DNA from: an uncultured Myxococcaceae bacterium
GTDB taxonomy: Bacteria; Myxococcota_A; Polyangia; Polyangiales; Ga0077539
NCBI GenBank assembly: GCA_945952225.1
Contig: CAMFHP010000001.1
Location: 62,001 to 126,000, forward strand
Direction: 5' to 3'
DNA: 64,000 nt
The notes under the pieces were generated by a model. It made no database searches, was not told the origin of the DNA, and was given only the letters and a program-made list of their open reading frames with translations. Below, in pieces: positions 8,678 through 16,892 of this stretch. Every line of letters begins with the position of its first letter. Position 1 is the stretch's first letter. The translations under genes and the position numbers were made by a program.

Positions 8678-9589
8678 TCAGCCGTTGCCGCCCGCCGAGT
8701 GCGTGCCGCGGGGCCCGCCGGGGCCACGGCCGCCAGGGCCACGGCCACCGCCAGGACCACGGCCGCCACCGCCGCCGGGACCGCGACGGTCACCGCCGCG
8801 GCGGTCGTCACGACGGCTCACCTCCACGGACGGGCCGTGGTGGTGGTTGTCATCGCGGCCGCCGTTGTCGCGGCGCTTCTGCACGCCCTCGATGCAGGCG
8901 TCGGCCACGCGCGCCGTGATCAGCTTGATCGAGCGGATCGCGTCGTCGTTGCCGGGGATCGGGAAGTCGATGAGGTCCGGGTCGCAGTTCGTGTCCGTGA
9001 TCGCGATGATCGGGATCGAGAGCTTGCGGGCCTCCTTCACGGCGATGTCTTCGAGGGCCGGGTCGATCACGAACACGGCGCCGGGGATGGCGTTCATGTT
9101 CTTGAGACCGCCGATGTACTCCTCGAGGCGCACGCGCTCCTTCTCGAGCTTGAGCACTTCCTTCTTGGGACGGGCGTCGTAGCCGCCGTCTTCCTTCATC
9201 TTCTCGAGCTCACGGAGGCGCTCGATGCCCGAGCGGATCGTGCGGAAGTTCGTGAGCGTGCCGCCGAGCCAGCGGTTCGTCACGAAGTGCATCCCCGAGC
9301 GGAGGGCCTCCTCCTGCACGATCTCCTGGGCCTGGCGCTTGGTGCCCACGAAGAGCACGTGGCCGCCCTTGCCGACCATGTCGGAGATGAAGTTGTACGC
9401 GCGGGTGAAGAGGCGCGCCGTCTGGTCGAGGTCGATGATGTGGATGCCGTTGCGCGCGCCGTAGATGAACGGGCGCATCTTCGGGTTCCAGCGCTTGGTC
9501 TGGTGGCCGAAGTGCACACCGGCTTCGAGGAGGGCGCGAACCGGGAGGGGGGCCTCACCGGGAGCAGGCATCACGTTGTCCATCGTCAT
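8678..9589 (-). CDS. rpsB: 30S ribosomal protein S2 with Arg/Gly-rich C-terminal tail
   Basis: This is a 303-residue S2 of the small ribosomal subunit. The core is conventional: [44 protein letters not shown] and the [13 protein letters not shown] strand are all present. After about residue 245 the protein continues into a low-complexity tail of His, Arg, Asp and GPGGR/GGRGPGG repeats that is not part of the usual S2 fold. Upstream AAGGA supports the ATG at 9589. A second in-frame ATG lies two codons on. The tail resembles RGG boxes that bind RNA. Confidence 0.95.
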   Translation of the reverse strand: MTMDNVMPAPGEAPLPVRALLEAGVHFGHQTKRWNPKMRPFIYGARNGIHIIDLDQTARLFTRAYNFISDMVGKGGHVLFVGTKRQAQEIVQEEALRSGMHFVTNRWLGGTLTNFRTIRSGIERLRELEKMKEDGGYDARPKKEVLKLEKERVRLEEYIGGLKNMNAIPGAVFVIDPALEDIAVKEARKLSIPIIAITDTNCDPDLIDFPIPGNDDAIRSIKLITARVADACIEGVQKRRDNGGRDDNHHHGPSVEVSRRDDRRGGDRRGPGGGGGRGPGGGRGPGGRGPGGPRGTHSAGGNG

Positions 9590-9653
9590 GGTCGTCGGTC
9601 CTTCGTACGGGGTGGTTGTTCCTCCCCGGCGGGCGTCTCATCGGTCACGATTT

Positions 9654-9669
9654 CCCTCTCGGGAGAGGG
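9654..9669 (-). promoter_or_regulatory. Short hairpin in the rpsB leader
   Basis: CCCTCTC at 9654-9660 and GAGAGGG at 9663-9669 are perfect inverted repeats. In the rpsB leader RNA they would form a six- to seven-pair stem with a tetraloop about 65 nt before the start codon. S2 operon leaders in many bacteria carry structures used for autoregulation. Correspondence with a known rpsB leader motif is not shown here. Confidence 0.3.
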
Positions 9670-9793
9670 GCACCGCTCGCGTCCGACGTGCGGGTCGATG
9701 CCCTTCGGCACCACCGCGCATGACCCGGTCCGGGTGTGAATTCCTCCGAGAAACACGGTGAAAATCTCATCCGTGGACCTCGAAGGGGCGCGG

Positions 9794-9822
9794 ACCCTAC
9801 CACCGTCGTTTGCGCTTGCCAA
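9794..9822 (-). promoter_or_regulatory. Candidate housekeeping promoter for rpsB
   Basis: Read on the minus strand, TTGGCA (9817-9822) is five of six to the sigma-70 -35 box, followed after exactly 17 bases by TAGGGT (9794-9799), which keeps the T-A-----T of a -10 box. It is the best such pair in the gap and is correctly oriented for rpsB. Confidence 0.5.
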
Positions 9823-9914
9823 CACCGCAACGGGCCATTTCTCCATCGCCCCCATCGTCGCTCCACGGCGCGCGGTGACAGCCCTCACCCCAAGCGGCTA
9901 GGGTCCGCGTCCCC

Positions 9915-10412
9915 ATGGCTCACGCATCCCATCAGGGCACGGTCATCCCCCGCGTGGTGACCCTCACGATCAGCGACACGCGCACGGCCGCCGACGACAC
10001 GAGCGGCGCCGCGCTTCGCACGCAGCTCCAGGGCGCGGGCTTCACGCTCGGGCGACACATGCTCGTGCGCGACGACATCGAGGCCATTCAACAGGCCGTG
10101 CGCGAGGTGGTGGCCCGCGGCGAGGCCGACGCCGTGATCGCCACGGGAGGCACGGGCATCGCCCCGCGCGACCAGACCATCGAGGCCCTCACGCCCCTGC
10201 TCGACAAGACCCTCGACGGCTTCGGTGAGGCCTTCCGTCGGCTCTCGTGGGACGAGATCGGTCCCCGCTCGATCCTCTCGCGCGCCGTCGCGGGCACGGT
10301 GGGGCGCGTGGTGGTCATCGCGCTGCCGGGGAGCACCAACGCCGTGCGCCTCGGGGTGACAAGAATCATCGCGCCGGTGCTGCCCCACGCCGTCGCGCTG
10401 CTCGCGGTGTAG
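9915..10412 (+). CDS. Molybdenum cofactor protein, MoaB/Mog family
   Basis: This 165-residue protein has the MoCF-binding fold that binds molybdopterin and, in Mog, adenylates it before molybdate insertion. Diagnostic segments are VVTLTISDTRT, the pterin-binding loop ATGGTGIAPRDQT and IALPGSTNAV. The family splits into MoaB and Mog, which cannot be separated safely by eye; the TGGTG-APRD loop is common to both. It sits ten bases upstream of moeA and should be co-transcribed with it. A Moco pathway implies molybdoenzymes elsewhere in the genome. Confidence 0.85.
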   Translation: MAHASHQGTVIPRVVTLTISDTRTAADDTSGAALRTQLQGAGFTLGRHMLVRDDIEAIQQAVREVVARGEADAVIATGGTGIAPRDQTIEALTPLLDKTLDGFGEAFRRLSWDEIGPRSILSRAVAGTVGRVVVIALPGSTNAVRLGVTRIIAPVLPHAVALLAV

Positions 10413-10422
10413 AGAACCCCCG

Positions 10423-11628
10423 ATGCTCACCTACGACGAAGCGCTGACGCGCGTGCTCGCCGACGCGCCCTTCACCGGACGCGAGCGCATCGCCCTCGCC
10501 GACGCGCCGGGACGTGTGCTCTGCGACGACGTGCTCGCCCGCGCGCCGCAGCCCGCGTTCGACCACAGCGCCATGGACGGCTACGCGCTGCGCCTCGACG
10601 ACCTCGTCGCACGCGACGACCGCACGCTCGCGGTCGAAGGCGAGAGCCGCACGGGGGCGGGCGTTCCCGCGGCGCTCACGGAAGGGCGCGCGTGTCGGAT
10701 CTTCACCGGCGCCATGGTGCCCGACGGCGCCGACACCGTGGTGATGCAGGAGGAGGTCACGCGCGACGGAGACCACGCCACCTTCGCGCGCGTGCCGAAG
10801 CGCGGAGAGCACATCCGACGGCGCGGCGAAGACGTGCGCGCGGGCGACGCGGTGCTCCGCGCAGGAACGCGCGTCACGCACTACCAGACGGCCCTGCTCG
10901 CGAGCGTCGAGGCGTTGAAGGTGACCGTCGCGCGCAGGCCCGCGGTGGCCATCGTGTCGACGGGCGATGAGCTCCGCGAGGCCGGCGACGAGGCCCGCGC
11001 GGGGAGTGTGGTCGACGCGAACGGACCCGCCCTCGCGGCCCTGGTGCGCGCGTGTGGAGGTGCGCCGCGGGTGCTTCCCTTCGCGCGCGACACGCTCGCC
11101 GACACGGAGCGCACGCTGACCGAAGCGCTCACCCAGAGCGACCTGGTGCTCACCGTCGGCGGCGTGAGCGTCGGCGACCACGACGTCGTGCGCGCCGCGA
11201 TGGAGCGCGCGGGCGTCTCCCTCGACTTCTGGAAGGTCGCGATCCGTCCGGGCAAGCCGCTCTGCGTGGGCACCGCGGGACGCACGCGCGTGCTCGGTCT
11301 GCCGGGCAATCCCTCGTCGGCGCTGCTGACCTTCACGCTCTTCGGCGCGCCGCTGCTGCGCGCGATGCAGGGAGACCGTGCGCCCATCGCGCCGCGCTTC
11401 GAAGCCACCCTCGACGGGGTGATCCGTCACCAGCCCGGGCGCCTCTCGTTCGTGCGCGCGCGCCGTGAATTTGTGGGTGGAACCGTGGTGGTGCGCCCGT
11501 TGAGCAACCAGGCCTCCGGGGCGGTGACGTCGTTCGCGTGGGCCGACACGCTGGTGCTCGTGCCCGCGGAGCGCGAGGCGCCCGCATCGGGCGAGCGGGT
11601 GCAGTGCATGGGGCTGATCGATGGCTGA
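10423..11628 (+). CDS. moeA: Molybdopterin molybdenumtransferase MoeA
   Basis: This 401-residue enzyme inserts molybdate into adenylated molybdopterin. Domain III carries the same MoCF fold as its upstream neighbour (STGDEL, TVGGVSVGDHD, LGLPGNPSSALLTF). The N-terminal part has the expected PAFDHSAMDGYAL motif and the RIFTGAMVPDGADTVVMQEE segment. The C-terminal beta-barrel domain IV (residues about 325-401) is complete. Length and domain order are normal. It overlaps the start of moaD by eight bases. Confidence 0.93.
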   Translation: MLTYDEALTRVLADAPFTGRERIALADAPGRVLCDDVLARAPQPAFDHSAMDGYALRLDDLVARDDRTLAVEGESRTGAGVPAALTEGRACRIFTGAMVPDGADTVVMQEEVTRDGDHATFARVPKRGEHIRRRGEDVRAGDAVLRAGTRVTHYQTALLASVEALKVTVARRPAVAIVSTGDELREAGDEARAGSVVDANGPALAALVRACGGAPRVLPFARDTLADTERTLTEALTQSDLVLTVGGVSVGDHDVVRAAMERAGVSLDFWKVAIRPGKPLCVGTAGRTRVLGLPGNPSSALLTFTLFGAPLLRAMQGDRAPIAPRFEATLDGVIRHQPGRLSFVRARREFVGGTVVVRPLSNQASGAVTSFAWADTLVLVPAEREAPASGERVQCMGLIDG

Positions 11629-11881
11629 CGCGACGGTGACCGTGCTGCTCTTCGCGGCCGTGCGCGAGGCCCTGCGCACGAAGGAGATCGCGCTGCCCGT
11701 GGGGCCCGATGGGGCGCTCACGGCGGGCGCGGTGGTCGATCGGTTGTGCGCGATGCATCCCGCACTCGCGGCCTACGCGCCGTCGCTCCGCGTGGCGGTG
11801 AACGGCGACTACGTGGCGCTCGATGCGAGGGTGGTGGCGGGCGACGAGGTGGCGATCATTCCGCCCGTGGCGGGCGGCTGA
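11621..11881 (+). CDS. moaD: Molybdopterin synthase sulfur-carrier subunit MoaD
   Basis: This 86-residue ubiquitin-like protein ends in the GlyGly pair (PPVAGG) that is adenylated and thiocarboxylated to donate sulfur for molybdopterin synthesis. The beta-grasp segments VTVLLFAAVREAL and LRVAVNGDYVALDARVVAGDEVAIIPP are typical. The ATG overlaps the end of moeA by eight bases, so expression is coupled. The catalytic partner MoaE is not encoded in this window. Confidence 0.88.
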   Translation: MADATVTVLLFAAVREALRTKEIALPVGPDGALTAGAVVDRLCAMHPALAAYAPSLRVAVNGDYVALDARVVAGDEVAIIPPVAGG

Positions 11882-11894
11882 GTGCGAAGGGCGA

Positions 11895-12401
11895 TCAGCT
11901 CGCGGAGGCGGCGCAGAGCGACTCGATCTCGCGCTCCATGTCGTTCTCGCTGATGGCCTTCGCGAGGGCGAGCTCCTTGAGGAGCAGCGCGCGGGCCTGG
12001 TCCATGAGACGGCGCTCGCCGTAGCTGAGCTCCTTCTCGTTGCGGAACTTCACGCGGTAGAGGTCGCGCAGCACGCGGGCCACCTCGGTGGGCGAGCCGC
12101 TCTTGAGCATCTCCGCGTAGGCGCGCTGGCGACGGTTCCACGGACCCGTGCCCACGGCCTTCTCGGGCGAGCGGAAGATCGCGAGGACCGCGTCGGCATC
12201 ATCCGGCGACATCACCCCGCGGAGGCCCACCGAGATCGCCGCGCGCATCGGCACCATCACCTTCATGCCCGACTCGAGGATGCGGAGCACATAGAACGAG
12301 CCCGCGTTGCCCGCGACCTCGCGGCTCTCGATGGCGGTCACCTCGCCGAGTCCGTGGGCGGGATGCACGGCCTTGTCTCCGACCTGAAAGCTCGACTCCA
12401 T
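11895..12401 (-). CDS. cdnL: CarD/CdnL-family RNA polymerase-binding regulator
   Basis: This 168-residue protein has the CarD_CdnL_TRCF N-terminal domain that contacts the RNA polymerase beta subunit (FQVGDKAVHPAHGLGEVTAIE) and a helical C-terminal domain (SPTEVARVLRDL, LSYGERRLMDQARALLLKEL) that binds near the -10 region and stabilises open complexes, notably at rRNA promoters. A better start than the longest frame is the ATG at 12401, which has GGAG nine bases upstream. It lacks the HMGA-like tail of Myxococcus CarD, so it is the stand-alone CdnL type, essential in myxobacteria. Confidence 0.9.
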   Translation of the reverse strand: MESSFQVGDKAVHPAHGLGEVTAIESREVAGNAGSFYVLRILESGMKVMVPMRAAISVGLRGVMSPDDADAVLAIFRSPEKAVGTGPWNRRQRAYAEMLKSGSPTEVARVLRDLYRVKFRNEKELSYGERRLMDQARALLLKELALAKAISENDMEREIESLCAASAS

Positions 12402-12680
12402 CCGACTTTCTCCTCGAAGCGCCGACTGGCGGCGCACCACGACCTGCGGTTACGGGACAAACTACGTCCACGCGATGTGTGCCGTGCGATCCGTCGTTCG
12501 CACTGCCTGCACCGCGCTGAAGCCCCGTCTCCCTCCGGTCGCTGCACCTGCGTTGGTATTCGACGACGGTTGTGATGGGACAGTGCCATCCGATGCGATG
12601 GCGTCTGACGTTGGTATCACGCTCCCCGGGGCAGGTCAAAAAACCGACACGATGCGTCGAGGGCGCTGCGACGCGCGGAG
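12402..12680. other. Intergenic region upstream of cdnL
   Basis: Together with the hairpin that follows, this gap between cdnL and the recA-linked lipoprotein gene spans 314 bases. No coding frame with host-like codon bias was found. It should contain the cdnL promoter, but no clear -35/-10 pair was recognised. Confidence 0.4.
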
Positions 12681-12714
12681 AACACCACCGTGAAACCTCT
12701 TGTGGAGTGGTGTT
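12681..12714 (-). terminator. Hairpin just after the recA-linked lipoprotein gene
   Basis: AACACCAC (12681-12688) and GTGGTGTT (12707-12714) are perfect eight-base inverted repeats with an 18-base loop, beginning two bases after the stop codon at 12716. Placement is ideal for a transcription end. The U-run is weak (one TT), so it may be an RNA 3'-end stabiliser rather than a factor-independent terminator. Confidence 0.45.
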
Positions 12715-12715
12715 T

Positions 12716-13663
12716 CTAGCGCCCCGGCCCCTCGCCCACGCGGCCCCTCAGCACGTCGGCCATCGCGTCGAGCGACACCCACGGAACGCGCGCCCGCACG
12801 GTGATCGAGTCGCCCTCCTGACGAATCGTCGCGGCGTCGTGCGAGGCCCAGCGCACCGCGCCGATGGAGCCGCCCAGCGGGCTCTCGATGAACACGTCGA
12901 GGGCCCTGCGCACGCGGTCGGTGCCGTCGGCCGGGAGCGCACCCTCGAGACGCAGCGACACGTCGAGCCCGTCGGCGTGGAGGCGCGCGTCGACTTCGAC
13001 ATCGTGCACGCCTTCGAGCAGGGCCGCGGGGGCGCGCGCGCGGAGTTCGGCGGGCACGAGGGCGCTGTGCCACCGCGCGAGGGCGTCGTCGTCGGCGGGC
13101 GCATCGGCGCGTGGGTGCAGCGCGAGGGCGTTCATGCGTGAGCCCGCGGGGCCTTCGGCGAAGCTCACGTAGCCGCACGCGTTCCACACGGTGAGGGAGA
13201 CGGGCGTGAGGTTGAGGGCGCCCTCGGTGACGGCAACGCCGTTCTCGTCCATGCGTGCACGCGGCGGGAGCAGGCGGTCCCAGAGGAGCTGCTCGATGCG
13301 TCGCGTGTCGAAGCTCCCGAGGCCTGCGCTCCAGGTGCTCGATGGGGTCCACGCGAGGGCCGCGCGGTCGACGGTGCGCACGTCGTAGCCCACCCGTCGC
13401 GCGCGAGAGAACAGCGCCTCGTCGGCCGCGTCGTCGAAGGCCCGCGCGAGGATGCGCCCCAGGCGCGGGTGCTCGAAGATGGCGCGCGGACGGAGCAGCG
13501 CCCAGCTCGTGACCCCCGCGGGAATGCGCGCGCGCAGCACCGCCGCGTCACAGCGCATCGCCGCGGGGGCGGTGCCGACGGGCGGACGGTGTGTACACGC
13601 AGGCGCTGCGATCCCCGTGAGGATCGCGAGCGCGACGGCGAGGTGGTGGGCGTGGGCGCGCAC
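12716..13663 (-). CDS. Putative secreted lipoprotein downstream of recA
   Basis: The GTG at 13663 gives 315 residues with a signal sequence (LAVALAILTGIAAPAC) that may be lipidated at the Cys, although the lipobox is poor. The rest is a soluble periplasmic protein with no recognised motif. The longest frame extends much further upstream across recA, but that part is out-of-frame recA and is rejected. The gene starts about 30 bases after recA and would be co-transcribed, where recX is often found in other bacteria; it shows no resemblance to RecX. Confidence 0.6.
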   Translation of the reverse strand: MRAHAHHLAVALAILTGIAAPACTHRPPVGTAPAAMRCDAAVLRARIPAGVTSWALLRPRAIFEHPRLGRILARAFDDAADEALFSRARRVGYDVRTVDRAALAWTPSSTWSAGLGSFDTRRIEQLLWDRLLPPRARMDENGVAVTEGALNLTPVSLTVWNACGYVSFAEGPAGSRMNALALHPRADAPADDDALARWHSALVPAELRARAPAALLEGVHDVEVDARLHADGLDVSLRLEGALPADGTDRVRRALDVFIESPLGGSIGAVRWASHDAATIRQEGDSITVRARVPWVSLDAMADVLRGRVGEGPGR

Positions 13664-13692
13664 GCGAGGGAGCGAGCGCGCGAGAGAGGCGA

Positions 13693-14775
13693 TCAGGCCT
13701 GGGCCTTGGGGCGGTCCTTCTTGGCGGCCGCGGCGGCCTCGGGCTTCTCGTCGGCCTTGCCGTTGAGGGGACCGGGCTTCTTGACGTTGTGCTTCGTGAG
13801 CACCTCGGCCTCGATCTTCGCGAGCGTCTCCGGCGTGCGCTCCAGAAAGGCCTTCGCCTGCTCGCGTCCCTGCCCGATGCGCTCGCCCTTGTACGAGTAC
13901 CACGCGCCCGACTTCTCGACGATCCCGGCCTCGGAGGCAAGGTCGAGGAGGTCGCCGCTCTTCGAGATGCCCGCGCCGTAGAGAATGTCGAACTCCACCT
14001 CGCGGAAGGGCGCCGCGAGCTTGTTCTTCACGACCTTCACGCGCGTGCGGTTGCCCACGACGGTCTCGCCGTCCTTGAGGGCGCCGACGCGGCGAACGTC
14101 CATGCGGAGCGACGAGTAGAACTTCAGCGCGTTGCCGCCCGTGGTGGTCTCGGGGTTGCCGAACATCACGCCGATCTTCATGCGGATCTGGTTGATGAAG
14201 ATCATCATCGTGTTCGAGCGGTGCACCGTCGCCGTGAGCTTGCGGAGCGCCTGCGACATCAGTCGCGCCTGAAGACCCGGGAGCTGGTCGCCCATCTCGC
14301 CTTCGATTTCGGCCTTCGGCACGAGCGCCGCCACCGAGTCGACCACCACGATGTCGACCGCGCCCGAGCGCACGAGCATGTCGGCGATCTCGAGGGCCTG
14401 CTCGCCGTTGTCGGGCTGCGAGATGAGCAGCTCGTCGGTCTTCACGCCGAGCTTCTTCGCGTAGTTCGTGTCGAGCGCGTGCTCCGCGTCGATGAACGCC
14501 GCCACGCCGCCGGCCTTCTGCGCCTCGGCGATCGCGTGGAGCGAGAGCGTCGTCTTGCCCGAGCTCTCGGGGCCGTACACCTCGATGATGCGACCGCGGG
14601 GATACCCGCCGACACCGAGCGCGATGTCGAGCGACACCGAGCCCGACGAGATCACCTTCACCTCGTTGGCCGCGTCCTTGGCGTCGCTGTCGAGGCGCAT
14701 CACCGCGCCCTTGCCGTACTGCTTCTCGATGCCGAGCAGGGCCAGTTCGAGCGCCTTCTTGCGATTCTCATCCAT
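13693..14775 (-). CDS. recA: Recombinase RecA
   Basis: This 360-residue recombinase forms filaments on single-stranded DNA, drives strand exchange and triggers LexA cleavage. It has Walker [11 protein letters not shown], the MAW-like region, [13 protein letters not shown] and [20 protein letters not shown] (loop L2). The ATG at 14775 gives the canonical [13 protein letters not shown] start and has GGAG ten bases upstream. The acidic tail of many RecA proteins is replaced by a Lys/Ala/Glu-rich end (about residues 335-360). A LexA-like site lies in its promoter region. Confidence 0.98.
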   Translation of the reverse strand: MDENRKKALELALLGIEKQYGKGAVMRLDSDAKDAANEVKVISSGSVSLDIALGVGGYPRGRIIEVYGPESSGKTTLSLHAIAEAQKAGGVAAFIDAEHALDTNYAKKLGVKTDELLISQPDNGEQALEIADMLVRSGAVDIVVVDSVAALVPKAEIEGEMGDQLPGLQARLMSQALRKLTATVHRSNTMMIFINQIRMKIGVMFGNPETTTGGNALKFYSSLRMDVRRVGALKDGETVVGNRTRVKVVKNKLAAPFREVEFDILYGAGISKSGDLLDLASEAGIVEKSGAWYSYKGERIGQGREQAKAFLERTPETLAKIEAEVLTKHNVKKPGPLNGKADEKPEAAAAAKKDRPKAQA

Positions 14776-14886
14776 TGCCGTGGTCTCCGGTGTTCGCCCG
14801 CGACGCGCGCGGGTGCTTGCGAGTCGTTGCTCTCTTCGAGGCGGATGCGTCCTCAGCGCCTCGACGAGCGGTGATGTAACCCGGCA

Positions 14887-14903
14887 CTGAACACCCGTAA
14901 AGT
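14887..14903 (-). promoter_or_regulatory. LexA-like operator upstream of recA
   Basis: CTGAACACCCGTAAAGT sits about 110 bases before the recA start and just past the thpR stop. From memory, the LexA box reported for Myxococcus is CTRHAMRYBYGTTCAGS; this site agrees at 14 of 17 positions, failing in the TTC core and at the last base. The location in front of recA supports an SOS operator, but the right half-site is imperfect. Confidence 0.45.
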
Positions 14904-14905
14904 GC

Positions 14906-15550
14906 TCAGCCGTCAAGGTGTGACGTATTCTGTCCGGTGTCGTCGCGGAGGCTTTGTTTCGCAGCGTTCTGCGCGATGCGCGGGTCGGCGAGGGGGTGCC
15001 GCGAGAGGCTGTGGTACTCGGCCCCGTTGCGCAGCAGGTCGCTGCGGTAGAGCGCGATTTCGTGCACGAACCCGACGCCCACATCGAGGCGCGGACGCTC
15101 CACGGAGGCCAGAGCTCCGGGCGCGTGCTTCACCCGCGCGAGGGTCATGTGCGCGCGAAAACCCCTGGTTTCACGGGCGAAGCCGAGGTCTTCGAGGGCG
15201 TCGTCGAGGTCGCGCGCGAGGGCCGCGAGGGCGTCGTGGCCGTCGGTCACGCCGAGGGCCAGTACCCGCGGCGCAGACTCGTCGGGGAACACCACGAGAT
15301 CACGGAGCGCGAGCTTGATGGGGCCGTGCCGCGAGGCCACGCGCGCCACCGCGTCGGAGAGCGCCGGGGCCGTGCCCGCGTCGACCTCGCCGAGGAACTT
15401 CAGCGTGAGGTGCAGGTTGGGAGGCGGGGCCCACGCGCAGCGCCATCCCGCGGCGTCGAGCGTGCGGCGCAGGGCGCGCGAGGCGTCGACCGCGCGGCGC
15501 GTGGCGTTCAGGTCGACGAGGCAGCCCACGAAGGCGCGGAGGGTCTCCAT
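14906..15550 (-). CDS. thpR: RNA 2',3'-cyclic phosphodiesterase (2'-5' RNA ligase family)
   Basis: This 214-residue member of the 2H phosphoesterase superfamily has two catalytic H-x-T/S-x motifs, HLTLKF and HMTLARV, about 85 residues apart. It opens 2',3'-cyclic phosphates on RNA and can ligate 2'-5' halves in vitro. The ATG at 15550 fits the family start (METLRAFVG) and lies seven bases after the cinA stop; the longer frame would run into cinA. It is placed between cinA and recA, a frequent order in bacteria with a cinA-recA cluster. Confidence 0.88.
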   Translation of the reverse strand: METLRAFVGCLVDLNATRRAVDASRALRRTLDAAGWRCAWAPPPNLHLTLKFLGEVDAGTAPALSDAVARVASRHGPIKLALRDLVVFPDESAPRVLALGVTDGHDALAALARDLDDALEDLGFARETRGFRAHMTLARVKHAPGALASVERPRLDVGVGFVHEIALYRSDLLRNGAEYHSLSRHPLADPRIAQNAAKQSLRDDTGQNTSHLDG

Positions 15551-15557
15551 CGCGCGC

Positions 15558-16823
15558 TCAGCCGCAGACCGAGGTCTGGAGCGTCTCGACGGGGCCCACA
15601 CACGCGCGGCGCACCATCGCGAGGGCCGCGTAGGCCGCCTGGCGCTGCACCGACGCCCGATCGCCCGCGAAGCGACGCGCGATCACCTCGGTGCCCCGCT
15701 CCGTCGAGAGCGCGAGGAACACCGTGCCCACGGGCTTCTCGGGGCTTCCACCGCTGGGGCCCGCGATGCCGCTCACGGCCACGGCCATCGTCGCGTCGGC
15801 GATGCGACGGGCGCCGTCGGCCATCGCGCGCACGCACTCCTCGGAGACCGCGCCGTGCCCGAGCAGCACCTCGGCGGGCACGCGCAGCACGCGCTCCTTC
15901 GCGGCGTTGGCGTAGACCACCGCGTCGAGGAGCAGGAACTCGCTCGACCCCGGCACCGCCGTGAGCATCGCGCCGATGAGCCCGCCCGTGCAGCTCTCGG
16001 CGATCGCGAGCGTGGTGCTCCGATGGCGCAGCGCGCGCCCGACCACCGCCGCGAAGGCCTCGTCGTCGGTGCCGAACACCACGTCACCGAGACGCGCCCG
16101 CGCCTCGCGCGCCGCCCGCTCCGCGAGGGCCCGCGCCGTCGAGCGGTCTTCGCTTCGCACCAGGAGCTTCACGTCGACCTCGGGAGACCGCACGCGGTAG
16201 CCCACGGTGAGCCCCGACACCTGCGCTTCGAGCCCCACGAGGCGGTCGGCCACCGCGCTCTCGCCGAGGCCGTAGGTGCGCAGCACGATCTGGTAGCTCC
16301 GCGGCGTGGCGAGGGCCCCGATGCGACGGGTCACCAGCTCGTCGAAGATGCGCTCGGCCTCCGCGGGAACGCCCGGGAGAAAGAAGCACTCGGCCTCTCC
16401 GACCCGCACACGAAACGCCGGCGCGAGGCCCGACGGATTGCCCAGCACCTCGCTCCCCGCGGGCACGTCGGCGAGCCGTTCGGCCAGCGGGTTCAGCGTC
16501 TTGCCGAGCATCTGGAAGCGCCGTCGCACGCCCTCCATCGCCGTCGCGTCGCGGGTGACCTCCACGCCCGCTGCGCGCGCCGCCGCGGCCACGGTCACGT
16601 CATCGCCCGTGGGCCCGAGTCCCCCCGTCGCGATCACCACCCGGTGCTGCGCGCCGAGCGCCGTGAGCGCGTCGCGGATGCGCCCCTCGTCGTCGGGCAC
16701 GGTGGTCACCCCGTCGACCTCGAACCCGAGGGCCGTGAGCCGCTGGGCGAGCCACGGGGCGTTGGTGTCGACGATCTCTCCGCGGGTGAGCTCGCTGCCG
16801 ATCGAAAGAATCGAGGCCTTCAT
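15558..16823 (-). CDS. cinA: CinA: nicotinamide-nucleotide amidase / competence-damage protein
   Basis: This 421-residue protein has two domains. The N-terminal MoCF-like domain (ILSIGSELTRGEIVDTN, TGGLGPTGDDVT, LPGVPAEAERIFDE) has ADP-ribose pyrophosphatase activity in some homologues. The C-terminal PncC domain (about residues 255-415, AIAESCTGGLIGAMLT, with the SGIAGPSGGSPEKPVGTV segment) deamidates NMN to NaMN in pyridine salvage. The serine nucleophile in the ESCTGG motif is present. It heads the cinA-thpR-recA block. Confidence 0.93.
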   Translation of the reverse strand: MKASILSIGSELTRGEIVDTNAPWLAQRLTALGFEVDGVTTVPDDEGRIRDALTALGAQHRVVIATGGLGPTGDDVTVAAAARAAGVEVTRDATAMEGVRRRFQMLGKTLNPLAERLADVPAGSEVLGNPSGLAPAFRVRVGEAECFFLPGVPAEAERIFDELVTRRIGALATPRSYQIVLRTYGLGESAVADRLVGLEAQVSGLTVGYRVRSPEVDVKLLVRSEDRSTARALAERAAREARARLGDVVFGTDDEAFAAVVGRALRHRSTTLAIAESCTGGLIGAMLTAVPGSSEFLLLDAVVYANAAKERVLRVPAEVLLGHGAVSEECVRAMADGARRIADATMAVAVSGIAGPSGGSPEKPVGTVFLALSTERGTEVIARRFAGDRASVQRQAAYAALAMVRRACVGPVETLQTSVCG

Positions 16824-16892
16824 GGTCGGACCGGCGACCGTACGAACGACTGTTCCCGATGGTCAAGCGATGGCGCGGACGAATGAGTCTCC

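Larger units (their letters stand above)
9590..9914. other. Divergent intergenic region between rpsB and the moaB-type gene
   Basis: This 325-base gap contains no gene that I can support. It holds a candidate rpsB promoter (9794-9822) and a leader hairpin (9654-9669), both listed separately. The implied rpsB leader is close to 200 nt. The moaB-type gene start at 9915 has only a short upstream region with no clear promoter. Confidence 0.5.
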
